A stretch of 64,000 nt of DNA from Peromyscus leucopus (GCF_004664715.2 NC_051063.1:146717165-146781164), one strand, 5' to 3'; counted from the stretch's first letter, positions 44,220 to 56,306 are shown. Notes: generated by a model not told the origin, from the letters alone. Program-made: numbers and translations.

Positions 44220-46965
44220 CACCACTCCCTTGGGTGGTCTTAGGCGTCTGTTGGTGCATACCTGTCCACAGCTTGCCTGGAACAAACAGGGTCTTGCAGC
44301 CTGCGGTCTAATAACAGGATTTTGTGACCTCTTTGCTTTCAAGTTCCTTAGTTTTGCAGCCAGGTACCCCCTCCCCCGGGATGTGGGGGTATGTAAATAT
44401 GTTGAGTCATTCAGCAGAGAAGTTAACAGCAGGCCTGTGCCAGGGCCACAGGTGCCCTGTATCACTGTGGATGGAGATCAGACACTGAGCCCTTCCCTAT
44501 GACACACAATCCCACAGACTTGTTTCCACTCAGACAATCAACCCCTGTCCCCACCTGGTGGGCCGCTCAGCTGCCTGCCTTGAACGATGCCAGACACTGA
44601 ATCTGGGCAAGGCAATCATGGCTGCCTGCAATCCACTGGGGAAGGTGGCCTGGACCTCCAAAGATACCCTCCCGTGACTGGCCCCGCTGCCCAGGGCTCC
44701 TTTGCACACAACAGAGGCAGCTAGGTTAGAATCCACTTCCTTCAGTTACAGGCACAAGATGAGCAATCTCGGGTGTCCTTGCACATCACCTCCCTGGGTT
44801 TGTTTTTGTATTTGTCCCCATAAATAGGTTGCAGCATTTCCCAGGATGCCCAAATAAAGCCGAGGAGGCAATGGCGTGGACTTGACAAAAATCAACTTGA
44901 AAACAAAAACGCAATAAAGAAGAAAGAGAGAAACCCTGGTCTTTGAAGTCTATGCCGTGGACATGGAGACGGAGGAACAGAGGGTCAGTGAGCATACAGT
45001 GAACTGGACTGGAAGATCCCTTGAAAAAGCACAGCTGGCTGAGTGTGGAGAGCTCTGGCACCACCAGTTAATCCTGGTGACAGCCAGTGGCCATTTTGCC
45101 TGGGGTTAGTAGCGGTAGTTCAGATAGAGTTTGGTGTGCCAAGACGCTCTCAGAATCTTCCCTTGGGTCTGGACACAGACCACATGGGTGAGGGGCGAGA
45201 TGTCAGGATGGAATTTTGGCTATTGGGTAGAACAGGCCTTTTGCAGCTGTTTCCCAGCTGGCTCTACAGCTGTAGGTAGGGATGACTCTGGCAATACAGT
45301 GGCCCTTCTGAGTACCCAAGGACGGCCTACTGGAGTGTGTCCTCTTTTATATAGTGGAGCTGAAGGCTCACCCTCATCGTCAGCAAGCATGGAAGCCAGA
45401 TAGCACTGATCTCTCAGGGCCTTGACTGTTCTTACCTTTTTCTACCTTGCAAAAGATCTATTGATTTCATTTTTAGGTTGGTGCCTTTCTTATTTCTCAT
45501 TAAGCCATTCGGGCCATTTCTATCCCTGAAAGCAAGCACTTAAAAGTGAATTGTCACCTTCCTCAGGCTAATTATGTGTGACCAAGGATTTGTGAGCTAG
45601 TGGCTTCCTGTGGTCCTAAGTGATGAGGCCCAGGGACGTGTTTGTCCATTCCAGTTATCAATAGCTGAAGGCGGTCAGAGGTCACTAGTAGCCTCTGAGT
45701 TGGAGAAGGCGACTTCCACCACCTTGGGGGTTTATTAAGGACATCAGCCTGGGGTCCAGCGGTTCAGAAGGTGTGGGTGCTTTATGAATGGAGACATTTG
45801 TGTTTATTTATAGAGATGGTAAACCAACCTGGAAAGTCTAGTCTGTTCCCATCTCCCGGCTCTGAATGAACCTGGGGTAGCAGGCTGGGAGACATTATTT
45901 CCTGTCAATTACCAGGAACACTATGAAGAAACACACGGGGACCTGTTAACACGCACCTATGAGCTAATGTGAGTTTATCCTTCCCTCAGGCAAGTATCAA
46001 ATGTTCACTTCACAGTCCACGGGGGACCTGGTAAACAGCCGCGGGGAGTTTTCTTCCCTTTAATTGGAGTGGTTCTTGAAACAGATGTCCAGTGTGTAGG
46101 GATGACAGCTTCTGAGGAAAAAAAAAAAAAAACAGAGAAAAAGCCCAGTACCCCAGAGCAGGAGAGAAACACTCCAGGGCCAACCCATTAGGATTCAAAT
46201 CTGCTGGCCAAGGTATTACTTTCCTTAAGTAACTGAGCCTCTGGTGTCCCAGGAAGAAACGTCAGATGTAATGCGTATGGTTTCAAAGCCAGATCTCAGC
46301 AATGTCTAGGAAAGTTCTTATCCTTGTCCGATTTCTACATCCCCTCCCCATTTCCAGAGTCTGGCCCCCGGAGAAAAAACTCTCCCACCCATCCCTGGGT
46401 GCCCGACATGTATGACTTCCTCACACTGGGAGATTCTGGGAAATGCATGTCTACCGCTCTCCTCAAAATGACCTTCATCAAGATCACAGGTAAAAAGCCC
46501 AGCTTTTGCAGTTGGTGTGGAATGTGAGGGTGTTCCACGTTCTTCTCACGGGAGCTGGGGTTTCTAGAGGCGGACATACACAGAGGCATCCCAGGGAGCA
46601 GCTAAAGAGGGAGCGAGAAAATGGAGGGCTTTTCACTGTGGCTTTGGGGCCTGAAGGGAAAAACCTACCCTTGAATTTTAGGAATTGCATCGACCAAAAT
46701 GAGGACCTTTTCACAACAAAGGAGATATTTAGAAAAGGGAAAGAAAAAACATTTAATCAAAATTTAGTCACAACAGCCTATACTGTAATTTGATTTCTAG
46801 AGATACTTTACTCTTTTTTTAAGTGAAGAAAGGAGAGTATACATTAAAAATAAACTTTTTCCTTTTAATGCAGTCTTTTTAGTTGAATGTGATTTTATTC
46901 TATATGTAAATTACTTTTAAAAGACTAAAAAAATTATAGGTTTAAAGATGACATAATAATCTTAA
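44220..46965. other. Single-copy-looking non-coding DNA
   Basis: No repeat recognised across 2.7 kb apart from an A-run at 46118-46132. A frame at 46324-46527 ends next to a 'cacag/gtaaaaag' donor-like site at 46486-46496, but the sequence is not recognisable and there is no partner exon, so no gene is called. Confidence 0.4.
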
Positions 46966-46969
46966 ATGT

Positions 46970-47869
46970 ATACTTTCCTAACAACAGGGCTACAAAACCA
47001 GTTAAGCAAAACCAGATAGACTGGAAAAGATAAACAGATCCAGAGTCACAGTTGCAGACTCTGATCCTTTCCTCTGGGGAACAGCAAACAGACAGAAAAG
47101 CATCAAGGACAGGAAGGACTTGAGAACGCCATCAGCCAGCCTGACCTCACTGACACTGAGCAGAATGCTCAGACTCTTGGACAAGACGTGTCCAAGAGAA
47201 CCCTCACAAAGTCACACCACATTCAGTAAATTTAAAAGAATCTAAATTGCTCAAGTTTTGGTGTGTGGCAATAAAGGGATTAAACAAGAAATAAATATCA
47301 GGATATCTGAAAATAAATCAGTCATCAAATACGTAAAATTTTCATTAATTGATGGTCCCAGAGGAAATCTCTAGTGAAAACTAAAAAATATTTTGAGGGG
47401 AATTTAAAAAAAAGAAAAGAATCTGTGGGCTGGAGCAAATGCTGTGTTTAGAAGGACACTTAATGACAACTCCTTAGAACATGGAAGGTGTCGGATTTGT
47501 AATGTAACCCCCTTCCACAAATAACTAAGGGGGAAAAGAGCAAAAGTAGCCCCAGATTAGGAGAATAAAAATGAACCAGGAATCAATGAAAGCAAATGTG
47601 ATTGGTCAAGAAAAATTAACAAAAGGGATAAGCTATAACCAAGCTGAAGGAGGGTGGAGAGAGGGAGAAAGAAAAAAATATTACTATCAGAAAGGGAAAG
47701 AGATATTTTTAAAGACATATAAGGAATACAAGGAACAGCTCAGAGCACATAAATTCAACAATTAAAATGAAATGAGCCAATTCCTTAAAAGCTGCAGACT
47801 CCAAAAACTAAGCCAAGAAGAAACCAGTATATATGTGTGTGTATATATATATGTATATGTATATATATA

Positions 47870-47924
<55 letters not shown>

Positions 47925-48205
47925 ACTGAATTTGTGGCCTGAAAAAGAACCTTCTCAAAGGCAAACTCCGGGTCTAGATTTCACTGTTGAATTTGGCTGA
48001 ATAGTAAAGGGAAATCACAGCAATTCTTCACAAATTTCCAGAAAATAATAAAGGGCACCTCCCAACTCACTTAAGAAGGCTAATAGTATTAAAAGTCAAT
48101 TAAGAAGATCAGAAATAAAGAAAACCATGGGCCAATATCTTCAGTAACATAGACCCTAACATCCTCAGTACGAAATAGCAAGTCAAATATACCAATATAC
48201 AAAGA
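46970..48205 (+). mobile_element. Old L1 ORF2 (sense), heavily decayed
   Basis: 47225-47350 and especially 47770-48205 ('gaaatgagccaattccttaa', 'tttcactgttgaatttggct', 'gggccaatatcttcagtaac') follow L1M ORF2 from the N-terminal region into the reverse transcriptase. A (TA)n array splits it. No open frame remains. Confidence 0.65.
47837..47922. repeat. (TA)n/(TATG)n microsatellite
   Basis: Imperfect TATG units followed by a pure (TA)n run of about 16 units, embedded in the L1. Confidence 0.95.
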
Positions 48206-48665
48206 GACTCTCCACATCTTTCACATCCTTGACAGTGGCAGTTGTCATTGAAATCCCTCCAGGCAAACAAACTTGGTCTTTGCTTTCTATTTGTCTTCAG
48301 AGAGAGAGAGAGAGAGATTTCTAATTTCCATTTGACGATTACCACCATATAACTCCATACTCATCGTAGGAAGTCCAGGTAGAGGTTCTGGCCCTCAGTC
48401 AGTGTGTCTCCCTCAGTGATGTATTTGGGAACTGGGGAAATAACCACAGGATGAGTTAAGGAGTGATTGGGTCTATTATGAAACTGAATTGAGCTTAACC
48501 CCCACTTATCACCTGATCTTTATTATGCCCCCCCCCCCACTAAGGCAAGTGAGCATAGGGAATAATTCCCTAAATTCTACTAATGCACCTGGCAGCCCAG
48601 TTCCTTTACCTGCACAATGCTCCTCTCCAAACAATGGCACCTAGTAACCTTGGACCACCCACCCA
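48206..48665. other. Unassigned non-coding DNA
   Basis: No repeat recognised beyond a (GA)n run at 48300-48317 and a C-run at 48528-48538. Confidence 0.4.
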
Positions 48666-48668
48666 CCC

Positions 48669-48670
<2 letters not shown>

Positions 48671-48712
<42 letters not shown>

Positions 48713-48779
48713 CGCACACACGCACACACGCACACACGCACACACGCACACACACACACACACACACACGCACACACAT
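48671..48779. repeat. (CA)n/(CGCACA)n microsatellite
   Basis: A pure CA run, then about six units of 'cgcaca', then CA again. Confidence 0.95.
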
Positions 48780-48784
48780 CAGAT

Positions 48785-49530
48785 TTCATGTACACTCCTC
48801 TCTGAACAATGCAAAAGGTTTCTCTTCCCCTACTGACCATCAAACTTGGACAGTTTCTCTTCAAAATGGTATTTCCAGTGCATCCTGGTCCAAGGATGGG
48901 AGGACCCATCAAGCCTGAACTGGTTTGGGGTGCTCCTCACTAAGGTAAAACTATGTCCTCAAGTGAACTGTTAGGGAGTATCCTATGCATAATTGGGTGT
49001 TACCCTTGCCTTTGATGGCTGAGGTTCCTTGGTCTCTGCTACCCTGGAAGCTGGCTACTCTCTTTGCATTTAGTTACTCCAATTCAAGGGACTGCAGGTT
49101 TGATTCTAAGGTCAAGCACACAGAGAACAACCAATCCCAGAACACTTCAGGGATGCTAGAGTTCCCTTGTAAATGTATAAAAAGAGTGTGTTTGGGCCTT
49201 AGATGACAAGTTCATTCTAGCACAGCTGTCCCTCCATCCTCTTCTACAGTACAGAAAGACAGGCCAGCACTTCTGGCTCACTCACTCTAGGCCACATATT
49301 AGTCTCCATTTCAATCCAACAGCTTGACAATGTTGGAACCCTTTCAAACCCTCTGAGCTGAAATGCCAACAGTGGGAACTGCTTAGTGGTCCACTAGCAA
49401 CAAATCCATCTTGGTGCAACTCTATGTTCCTTCCATGGCCATCCCACACCTGTAACGCCTATTCTTCCACATGCCACCAGACTGTTTCTGTATAAATAAG
49501 GATACTTGGGTCGTTCTCTTAGAGTATGGT
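48785..49530. other. Unassigned, possibly LTR-related DNA
   Basis: Contains TATA-like words ('gtataaaaagag' near 49177, 'gtataaataagg' near 49491), and 'gaataaagattgtc' lies beyond the solo LTR near 50000. It could be an old LTR into which the mys-like LTR inserted, but I cannot name a family or see its ends. Confidence 0.35.
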
Positions 49531-49896
49531 TGTTGTGGAATATTTGTTTACACTGTGAAGATGTGTCTTTGCCAAGGTGCCTTCCAATTGGTTTAATAAA
49601 GAGCTAAATGGTCAATAACTAGGCAAGAAGACGTTAGGTGGGACTTCCAGGGAGAGAGAGAACCCTGGGAAGGGGAAAAGTGGGTTGATAGCCAGACATG
49701 GGGGAAGCAGAATGGGTGGTATGGAGATGAGGTGATGAGGCTCATGGAAGAATGCACATTATAAATTATGGGTTAATTTAAGTTACAAGAACTAGTTAGG
49801 AACAAACCTAAGCTAAAGCCATGCTTTCATAATTAATAATAAGTTTCCATGTCATTGTTTGCAGGCTAGCAGTCCTGATGAGAAAATACTACTACA
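49531..49896 (+). mobile_element. Solo mys-like ERVK LTR
   Basis: A 366 bp LTR running from 'tgttgtggaatatttgttta' to 'aaaatactactaca'. Flanks 'tatggt' (49525-49530) and 'tgtggt' (49897-49902) match at 5 of 6 positions, consistent with an ERVK 6 bp duplication. No internal region is attached, so the provirus probably collapsed by LTR-LTR recombination. Sense-strand landmarks are 'taataaagagctaaatggtc' and 'atgggttaatttaagttaca'. Confidence 0.9.
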
Positions 49897-49902
49897 TGTG
49901 GT

Positions 49903-50273
49903 ACACTCCTCTTAATCATATTCTGCCCCCTTTCCTTTGGGGTCCACTGGGACTTACTTCTTCTTATGGCTTCAGAGATGGGGGTAGATTCTGAGTAGAA
50001 TAAAGATTGTCTCAAAGACAATCTCTTCCTTTCCCTCCTTCCCTTGGACCTCATAAAAGAAAGCACCAAACAGTAATCAGGACCCTTGAGCACCCTCACT
50101 CATGGTTTCCTTAATCCCCCAACTGGGGAGGAGAGACTCTTGGCACTGAAGGCAAAAAGGCTGTTCCAACTCATAAAGAGTTTCATCAGAATTTAGGGGT
50201 TCAATGCCACTTGCGTGCTTCATCAGGGTCTTCTCAGACATTCCATCTTCACTTTCAGGACCTCAAGCCTCCC
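49903..50273. other. Unassigned DNA between two LTR elements
   Basis: No repeat named. Its last six bases 'cctccc' are the left copy of the next element's target duplication. Confidence 0.4.
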
Positions 50274-50617
50274 TGCTGTGGATATCACTCTATGTAAATA
50301 AAACACTGATGGCCAGTGACCAGACAGGAAGTATAGGTGGGACAAAGAGAGAGGAGAATTGGGGAAACAGGAAGAAGGAGGAGGGAGACTGCAGCCACCG
50401 CCAGGAGAAGAGCATGTAGAGACGCCGGTAAGCCACCAGCCACGTGGCAAGGTATAGATGTATAAAAATGGGTTAATTTAAGATAAAAGAACAGTTAGCA
50501 AGAAGCCTGCCACGGCCATACAGTTTATAAGTGATATAAGCGTCTGAGTGATTATTTTATACGTGGATTGTGGGACTGCAGGGCTTGGGGAACCTGGAGA
50601 GAAACCCTCCAGCAACA
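50274..50617 (+). mobile_element. 5' LTR of a complete mys-type element
   Basis: 344 bp, starting 'tgctgtggatatcactctat' and ending 'ctccagcaaca'. It differs from the 3' LTR (52777-53120) at six positions by my count. A TATA-like 'tataaaaatggg' lies at 50461. The left flank 'cctccc' (50268-50273) is repeated exactly after the 3' LTR. Confidence 0.97.
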
Positions 50618-50619
50618 AA

Positions 50620-50638
50620 TGGCGCCCAACGGCTCGAG
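50620..50638 (+). other. Primer-binding site, tRNA-Lys type
   Basis: 'tggcgcccaacg' begins two bases after the 5' LTR end, the standard place for tRNA annealing to prime minus-strand DNA. It is the best preserved of four such sites in the window. Confidence 0.9.
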
Positions 50639-52755
50639 TTTCCACCTTAAACCTGAGAATATTTAATAACCAATTCTAAACAGAGCCAAAACCAGGTTCC
50701 TGCTTCGTCTCATACGGGCAGCTAGACGCTGCAAAACGCGGGTTTGAACACTGGCGGGTTCCTGGCGTGTGTGTTTGACCCACAGTATGGCGGAAATGAG
50801 GCGTCTGCCAGCGGCACATTAAGCTGTGTGGTAGATTTAGTCTTTACTATTATTTAAAAAAAAAAAAAAAAAAAAAAAAAGGTTTCTGGGCTACACGCTG
50901 CTTTGATAAAAGCTTAGACCCACTATTTCTGAGACTTGATGACTCCCAGAGCTGGCGGAAAACGTACCACTGCCATGTTGGGAAGCTGAAGTGGGCGGAG
51001 CCAGCAGCCACAGCGCCGTTTCAGGCTTACAATGGTGCAGTTTAAAGCAATAGGCTCAAGGCTCAAGGTAATATAAAACATAAGCCACATAAAGATGGCT
51101 ACCACACAGAGAATCTGGATTATGTTCTCTTTGATATTCATAACTAAACAAAAACATTTGATTACAAAAGCTGTTGAGTTATGCCAAAATGTATATTTTA
51201 AAGGTACCTTGACTTCAAAATTTGGATATAAGGATATGTTACTTTGGAAAAGAGGTTCTGCTTTTGTTTCCACAGAAAGCCAGAGGCTGTGGACTTGTTC
51301 CAGATTAAGATACATCAGGTTTCACCAGCCAAGACCCCCTGAAAGGACTCCGATGACACCATGGCCCAGATGATCCAACATCCAGATTGGTTTCAAGGCA
51401 ACTGGTTCACACAATACAGCCTCACGGACTACCCCATAGGTCTAAAATTTTCTTTGCGTCCCCATAAGATACAGCGCCCCCCTCCAGCAGGAAGTAGTAA
51501 GAGATGCTACGCCCAAATTCCCAAATATACCAAGCTGGCTTTAGAGGTGGAATTGGCTCACTCCCCTCTAAACCCAGACATATTGCTTTAAAAAAAAAAA
51601 TGATTAAGGGATTCTTGTGTCCCAAATCAGAAGAGCCCTCTGGTGTGGGACAGAGAAAAACCAATATTTTTATTTAAAACAGGTTGATTATAAATGTGAT
51701 CTCTTTCTAAAAAAGAAAAGGGGATATGATATATAGGAGGATATGGAGATGATAAGATAAAAGGGTAGATTAATGAACCTACTTTTAAAGAACAACTTGT
51801 TTAAAATGTTTTACATTGGTATGGATTTTAGTTTATGTTTAAAATGTTTTACATTGGTATGAATTTTGGTTCATTGATACAGGCTTGAAGTTAATTTTGT
51901 TATACTGTATATATATATATTTCTATTCTTGTTTGAGGTATTATGTTTATATAACTCATTTAAAATTGTAATGGATAATTAAAAAATAGATTAATAATTA
52001 GTCATCTATGATAATCATATCTGTAGCCATGTTAGTTAAGTCTTCTAGGTATACATAGATATATTTCAGATAGATAGGTAATCTTCAAACACTTCATAGA
52101 CCTGGAGAATATGGCATTTAAATAACTTAGAATTCTGTTGACGTGAGACACAATTGCTCCTGGCTGCACCAATTTGATCCCGAGAGAATGTTGGGCTTCT
52201 AAGACATTTCCATTTGGAAGTTTGTCTTTTTGGCACAAAATGGCCTACTGGGCAAAGAACTGCCCTTGCCTTGATGGCTGACAGTACAAATGCAATGCTG
52301 TCCTTTCTGGACAAGCGGGACACAAGGAAAGCGACCACTGTACTCTGCCAAGACAGGGTAAGATGGTCTCTTAAAATTCCTGCTTCTAAAAATGGTCTGT
52401 CAGATACTCTAGGCCTGTAGCCAATTTGAATGCACCAACAATGCTGAAAAACATTAGGTGACTGTCCAGGCTGCCAGCTGTCTTGGTCTACTCTTGCAAG
52501 ATTCCCGAAAGTTGCTTGCATCCATCTACCATTTCTCAGGTACCATTATGTTCCTTCTCAGGTCTTTGATGTGGTTGAAGGCTAGATAGTCGTAATTTCC
52601 TCAGTTATGATAAAAGATAAGTTAGCTATAAAACCTTAAACTCACAAATATAAGATAGATAGGACATCTTCTTTAATATTGTAACTATAATTCTTGCTCG
52701 GTAATTGTTTTGTTATATGTAATTTTACCATGTTAAAGTTAAAACCTTCCTTTTT

Positions 52756-52776
52756 AAAAAAAGAAGAAAGGGGAAG
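52756..52776 (+). other. Polypurine tract
   Basis: Twenty-one purines directly abut the TG of the 3' LTR, where plus-strand DNA synthesis is primed. Confidence 0.93.
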
Positions 52777-53120
52777 TGCTGTGGATATCACTCTATGTAA
52801 ATAAAACACTGATGGCCAGTGACCAGACAGGAAGTATAGGTGGGACAAAGAGAGAGGAGAATTGGGGAAACAGGAAGAAGGAGGAGGGAGACTGCAGCCA
52901 CCGCCAGGAGAAGAGCATGTAGAGACGCCGGTAAGCCACCAGCCACGTGGCAAGGTATAGATGTATAAAAATGGGTTAATATAAGATAAAAGAACAGTTA
53001 GCAAGAAGCCTGCCACAGCCATACAGTTTATAAGTGATATAAGCGTCTGAGTGATTATTTTATAAGTGGATTGTGGGACTGCGGGGCTTGGGGAACCTGG
53101 AGAGAAGCTCTCCAGCAACA
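52777..53120 (+). mobile_element. 3' LTR of the complete mys-type element
   Basis: 344 bp, same length as the 5' LTR and about 98% identical to it. It is followed by 'cctccc' (53121-53126), a perfect copy of the six bases before the 5' LTR. TG...CA ends and a 6 bp duplication are as expected for a class II (ERVK) integrase. Confidence 0.97.
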
Positions 53121-53126
53121 CCTCCC

Positions 53127-53345
53127 CTAGAAGTCAACACTCTATGAGACTGGGGGTTTAATTTACAGTGTTAACTGGCCACTCAGCAGGATGAGATTGT
53201 GGGTTTTGTTTTCAGCGGCTCTGCCACTTAGCTGGAGGAGGCGAGACATAGAAGTGTTTAGGTCAATAACTAAGCATTTGGACTGTGACTGAAGTCCTTC
53301 AGCTTCTCTTCTTCTACTTTGTCAAGTGACATTAGGAAGATCCAG
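53127..53345. other. Short unassigned spacer between two LTR elements
   Basis: No repeat or frame recognised. Confidence 0.4.
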
Positions 53346-53753
53346 TGTGGAGGCCCACAGAGGCTATCTAGTGAGACCTTACCCATGGTCAGAGAATCTG
53401 AGCTTGTTTTACCCAGCAGGTCTTCATAAAGAGATGATTTGGCCATGGGCATGGTTACCAGGTGTTTGGAAGGGTCTTCTACACTTGACTTTGATCTATG
53501 GTGTGCTTTGATCTTGCAAAGGGAAGGTCTTTTGCCTCTCCCCTTGGCTTATTATAAAAAGCTCTTTTGAATAAAGCTCTGGGCTATTGGGTATTGACCC
53601 AGGGCCCTCCAAAAGCTATCCTGTGTTTCTGCCTTTCTCCTTGTCATCTAGGTCTGTCTTTCTACCTAATATTTCCTCATTCCTCTCTCCTCCACCTAAG
53701 AACCCCTCAATAGATGGGGGCAGGTTGGAGCTGGACTCCCATAGACTCCCACA
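53346..53753 (+). mobile_element. 5' LTR of a third ERVK-like element
   Basis: 408 bp from 'tgtggaggcccacagaggct' to 'tagactcccaca'. A TATA box 'attataaaaagc' (53551) is closely followed by 'aataaa' (53570-53575), implying a very short R region as in betaretroviruses. Two bases after the end lies a primer site. A partial partner LTR is at 56307. Confidence 0.88.
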
Positions 53754-54179
53754 TATGGCACCCAGTGTGGGGCTTAGGTATGGAGGATAAAAAAGTAGGA
53801 ACACCACTGGTTAAGTGGGCATGCCTAGAATCAGACAACTGGAGGTGGTAAAAATTCTATTCTCTGGGAGTAAAATTGTAAACATAAAGCAAGTAGTTAA
53901 AGTTAGGCTGCAGTAAATATCTCTCTCTGTCTCATATTACTGTTTCCCTCTCTATATCTATTTACTAAGTTAGGTTTAAAGTTGTAAAAATGTTTCAGTG
54001 AAGTTTGAGAAAAATAGGCTTTAGGTATAGAGAAATGGTGAAGGTTTACTAGAAACTTGGGGTAGGTTTTCCCCGGCACTGGACCTAGGATGCACAAAAC
54101 AGCATCCAGGACTGAGCAAACACTGTGGACTTAGCAGTCTCAGAAAGAGAAGCCACTTCAGAGACTGCCAGCTTCAGAA

Positions 54180-54210
<31 letters not shown>

Positions 54211-55533
54211 GCTGCCTCAGCCAGGCATTGGTGGCTGAGACTCACAGGGCATCATAGCAGTGGACACAGAGAGCCAGCTCACGCAGTGGGGTTCTGAGCA
54301 CTTTCTGCAATGAAAAAGCCTCAGTGATAAGAACGCAGTCAGCCAGAGTGCTTGTAAGAGCCAGACTAACATGCTAGAGGCTACACTCAACCTTGGCAAG
54401 CTGAGCAGAGACACCGCAGGAGAGGTGAATGGCAGGCAGTGGAGGTGGCTTGGAGAGTGCAGCAGAGGCTTTGGACCCCAGGCACCAGAGCAGGTCTGTC
54501 AAAGGGCAGCTGGAGGGCGAGTGTGCAGGGCACCATGGGCAGCTGGGTGAGAGACAAAGCCTCCAGAGAGAGATGCCTGCGGGGCACACACCAGGAAGGC
54601 CAGGGAACAGGTATAGCCCCCCAGTTGGCTGTACATTTCAGGGACACTGAGCTAGGCCTGACTTCTATGAGCAGCAGTGAGCAGTGAGAGGCAGAAGCCC
54701 AGCAGAACAGCGTCCCCCGAGGGCAGGCGAGATTGTGGCAGAGGTGGTGTTATGGACTAAGAGAAACTTCTAGCTGACAGAGTGCCAGGGTGAGACATGC
54801 TGGAACTCAGGCCAGCCCAAGCTCCCAGGGGCAGAGTGTGGCTGAAGTCATGGAGCTGCCCTGGGGGTGGCATTCAGCTGTGCAAATGAGGCAGCACACA
54901 GAGGACACAAGGCCATCAGTAAAGTAAGTAATGGATCTGGGCTGCAGTGGCCACAGCTGACCATAGCTGGGTTTCCTCCTGGGCCCGGAGTGCTGATTGA
55001 GAGTCGTAGCTCATAAGAATGGGGCAGCACTTTGAGCCCTTGTGATGCAAGGTGGTTGAGAGCCTCAGGACATGGGGTCTCTAGGCTGACAGGCTGGAGT
55101 CAGGAGGTGCTGAACAGAGCTTAGCAGTCAAAGCCACACACCTTCTGTTTGCTGGTGGTGAACAAATGCATGCCTTCTTTAAGCAGCAGTTTCCTGGTTC
55201 ATGCTGTCTGCAAGGAAAACTCTTCAGCATCTCAGTTACGGTGACAACCACCTTCACCCTGAGGCAAAATTGCCTAGGGGAAGGCTACCGTAAAATGCTG
55301 CTGTAACTGAAAATGAAGTTTTCAGAGACTGTTGTTTGAACTAGAGTTGTTGTATGAAAAAACGTTTGGGTTGTGGGTTTCTTCCTATTTAGAACTTTAA
55401 GACTGGTATCAGAAAGCTTTCAGTGGAACATTAAGACTGGTATCAGAACCGAGTTTTTGAACTTTTCAGGCTGCAGAAATGGGACAATTATGATTTCACC
55501 TACAACTTTATTAGCTGTGATGACTTATGGACT

Positions 55534-55567
<34 letters not shown>

Positions 55568-56306
55568 CCGTGGTGACTCATGGACTGTTTTGTGTGAAAA
55601 TTGAACTGTTTGTTGTAGGAATAGAGAAATTTGTTTTTTCTACTCAGGCTCATAATGAAGCTTAAAAATTTATAAAGAAAAGGGGGAGTTAATATTCCTC
55701 AGTCTCTTTAATTAAAATTTTTTTTTCTTGTTTTTTGAATGGATCAATGTTAGCCTGTGTTAATGTACCCTATGTTTTTTTTAGCAAGAAATGCAAAAAG
55801 TTCTATTAAGAGATTGCTTGTTTAAAGTTTGTAAAGTGTAAATAGTTCTATTGAGAGTTTGCTTTTGGATGTAAGTTTGCAAGAATTATAATTATGTCTA
55901 GTAATATTTATGTTAGAATTATGATGTTAACATGTTAATGTTAATGATGATTCTAAGAAATCCTTAGATTTGATGCAGGAGTTCACTGATTTATTTGATG
56001 TAGTTACATCAGGAGATTATTGACTTAAAAAAGGGCTTGGTGCAGCTAAGACTGCTAAAGTCATCTTAGACTCATTCAAAAAGACCATTCTATCTTTATC
56101 ATCCTCTACTCCTTTACTAGGAGGTATAGCAGCCATAATGAACAGGTATATTACTATGATTATTCCAGCTACTTGCAAGCTCTTAATGGAGGACTAATTG
56201 AGAACTGCATAGAGTTAAGCTCTGTACTTTTCCTTGCCAGAGGCTGGTAATACACAGTCATCTGAGGGGTTTGAGGGACCTTTTATATTATTAAGAAGGG
56301 GGGAAC
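53754..56306 (+). mobile_element. Internal region of the third ERVK-like element
   Basis: It starts with the primer site 'tggcacccagtgtggggc' at 53756 and ends in the polypurine tract 'aagaaggggggaac' at 56293-56306. A (CAG)n-rich stretch is at 54178-54212 and a (TG)n run at 55536-55565. No convincing gag or pol is seen. A hydrophobic stretch near 56100-56200 ('GGIAAIMNRYITMIIPA') resembles an Env membrane-spanning C-terminus in position and character, but this is weak. It may be another internally deleted, trans-mobilised family. Confidence 0.65.
55536..55565. repeat. (TG)n microsatellite
   Basis: About 14 TG units inside the ERV internal region. Confidence 0.93.

Larger units (their letters stand above)
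50618..52776 (+). mobile_element. Internal region of the complete mys-type element (non-coding)
   Basis: 2.16 kb between the LTRs. A well-preserved primer-binding site 'tggcgcccaacggctcgag' starts at 50620, two bases after the LTR; the first 12 bases fit tRNA-Lys(1,2). A run of 25 A lies at 50856-50880. A polypurine tract 'aaaaagaagaaaggggaag' ends at 52776. No frame resembles gag, protease, polymerase or env; the longest lie antisense. It must have been packaged, copied and integrated by proteins from another retrovirus. Size and layout fit the mys family from Peromyscus as I remember it. Confidence 0.92.

Noticed and set aside
46324..46527. Frame ending beside a donor-like 'cacag/gtaaaaag'
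   Set aside because: A single splice-like site occurs often by chance. The peptide is unrecognised and no partner exon or acceptor could be supported.
52066..52521. 151-codon minus-strand frame in the mys-type interior
   Set aside because: No recognisable motif, antisense to the element, and not evident in the related copy at 34805-37988.
52642..53121. 159-codon minus-strand frame
   Set aside because: It runs antisense through the 3' LTR and polypurine tract of the mys-type element, and the same peptide appears antisense to the 5' LTR. It is a shadow of the repeated LTR.
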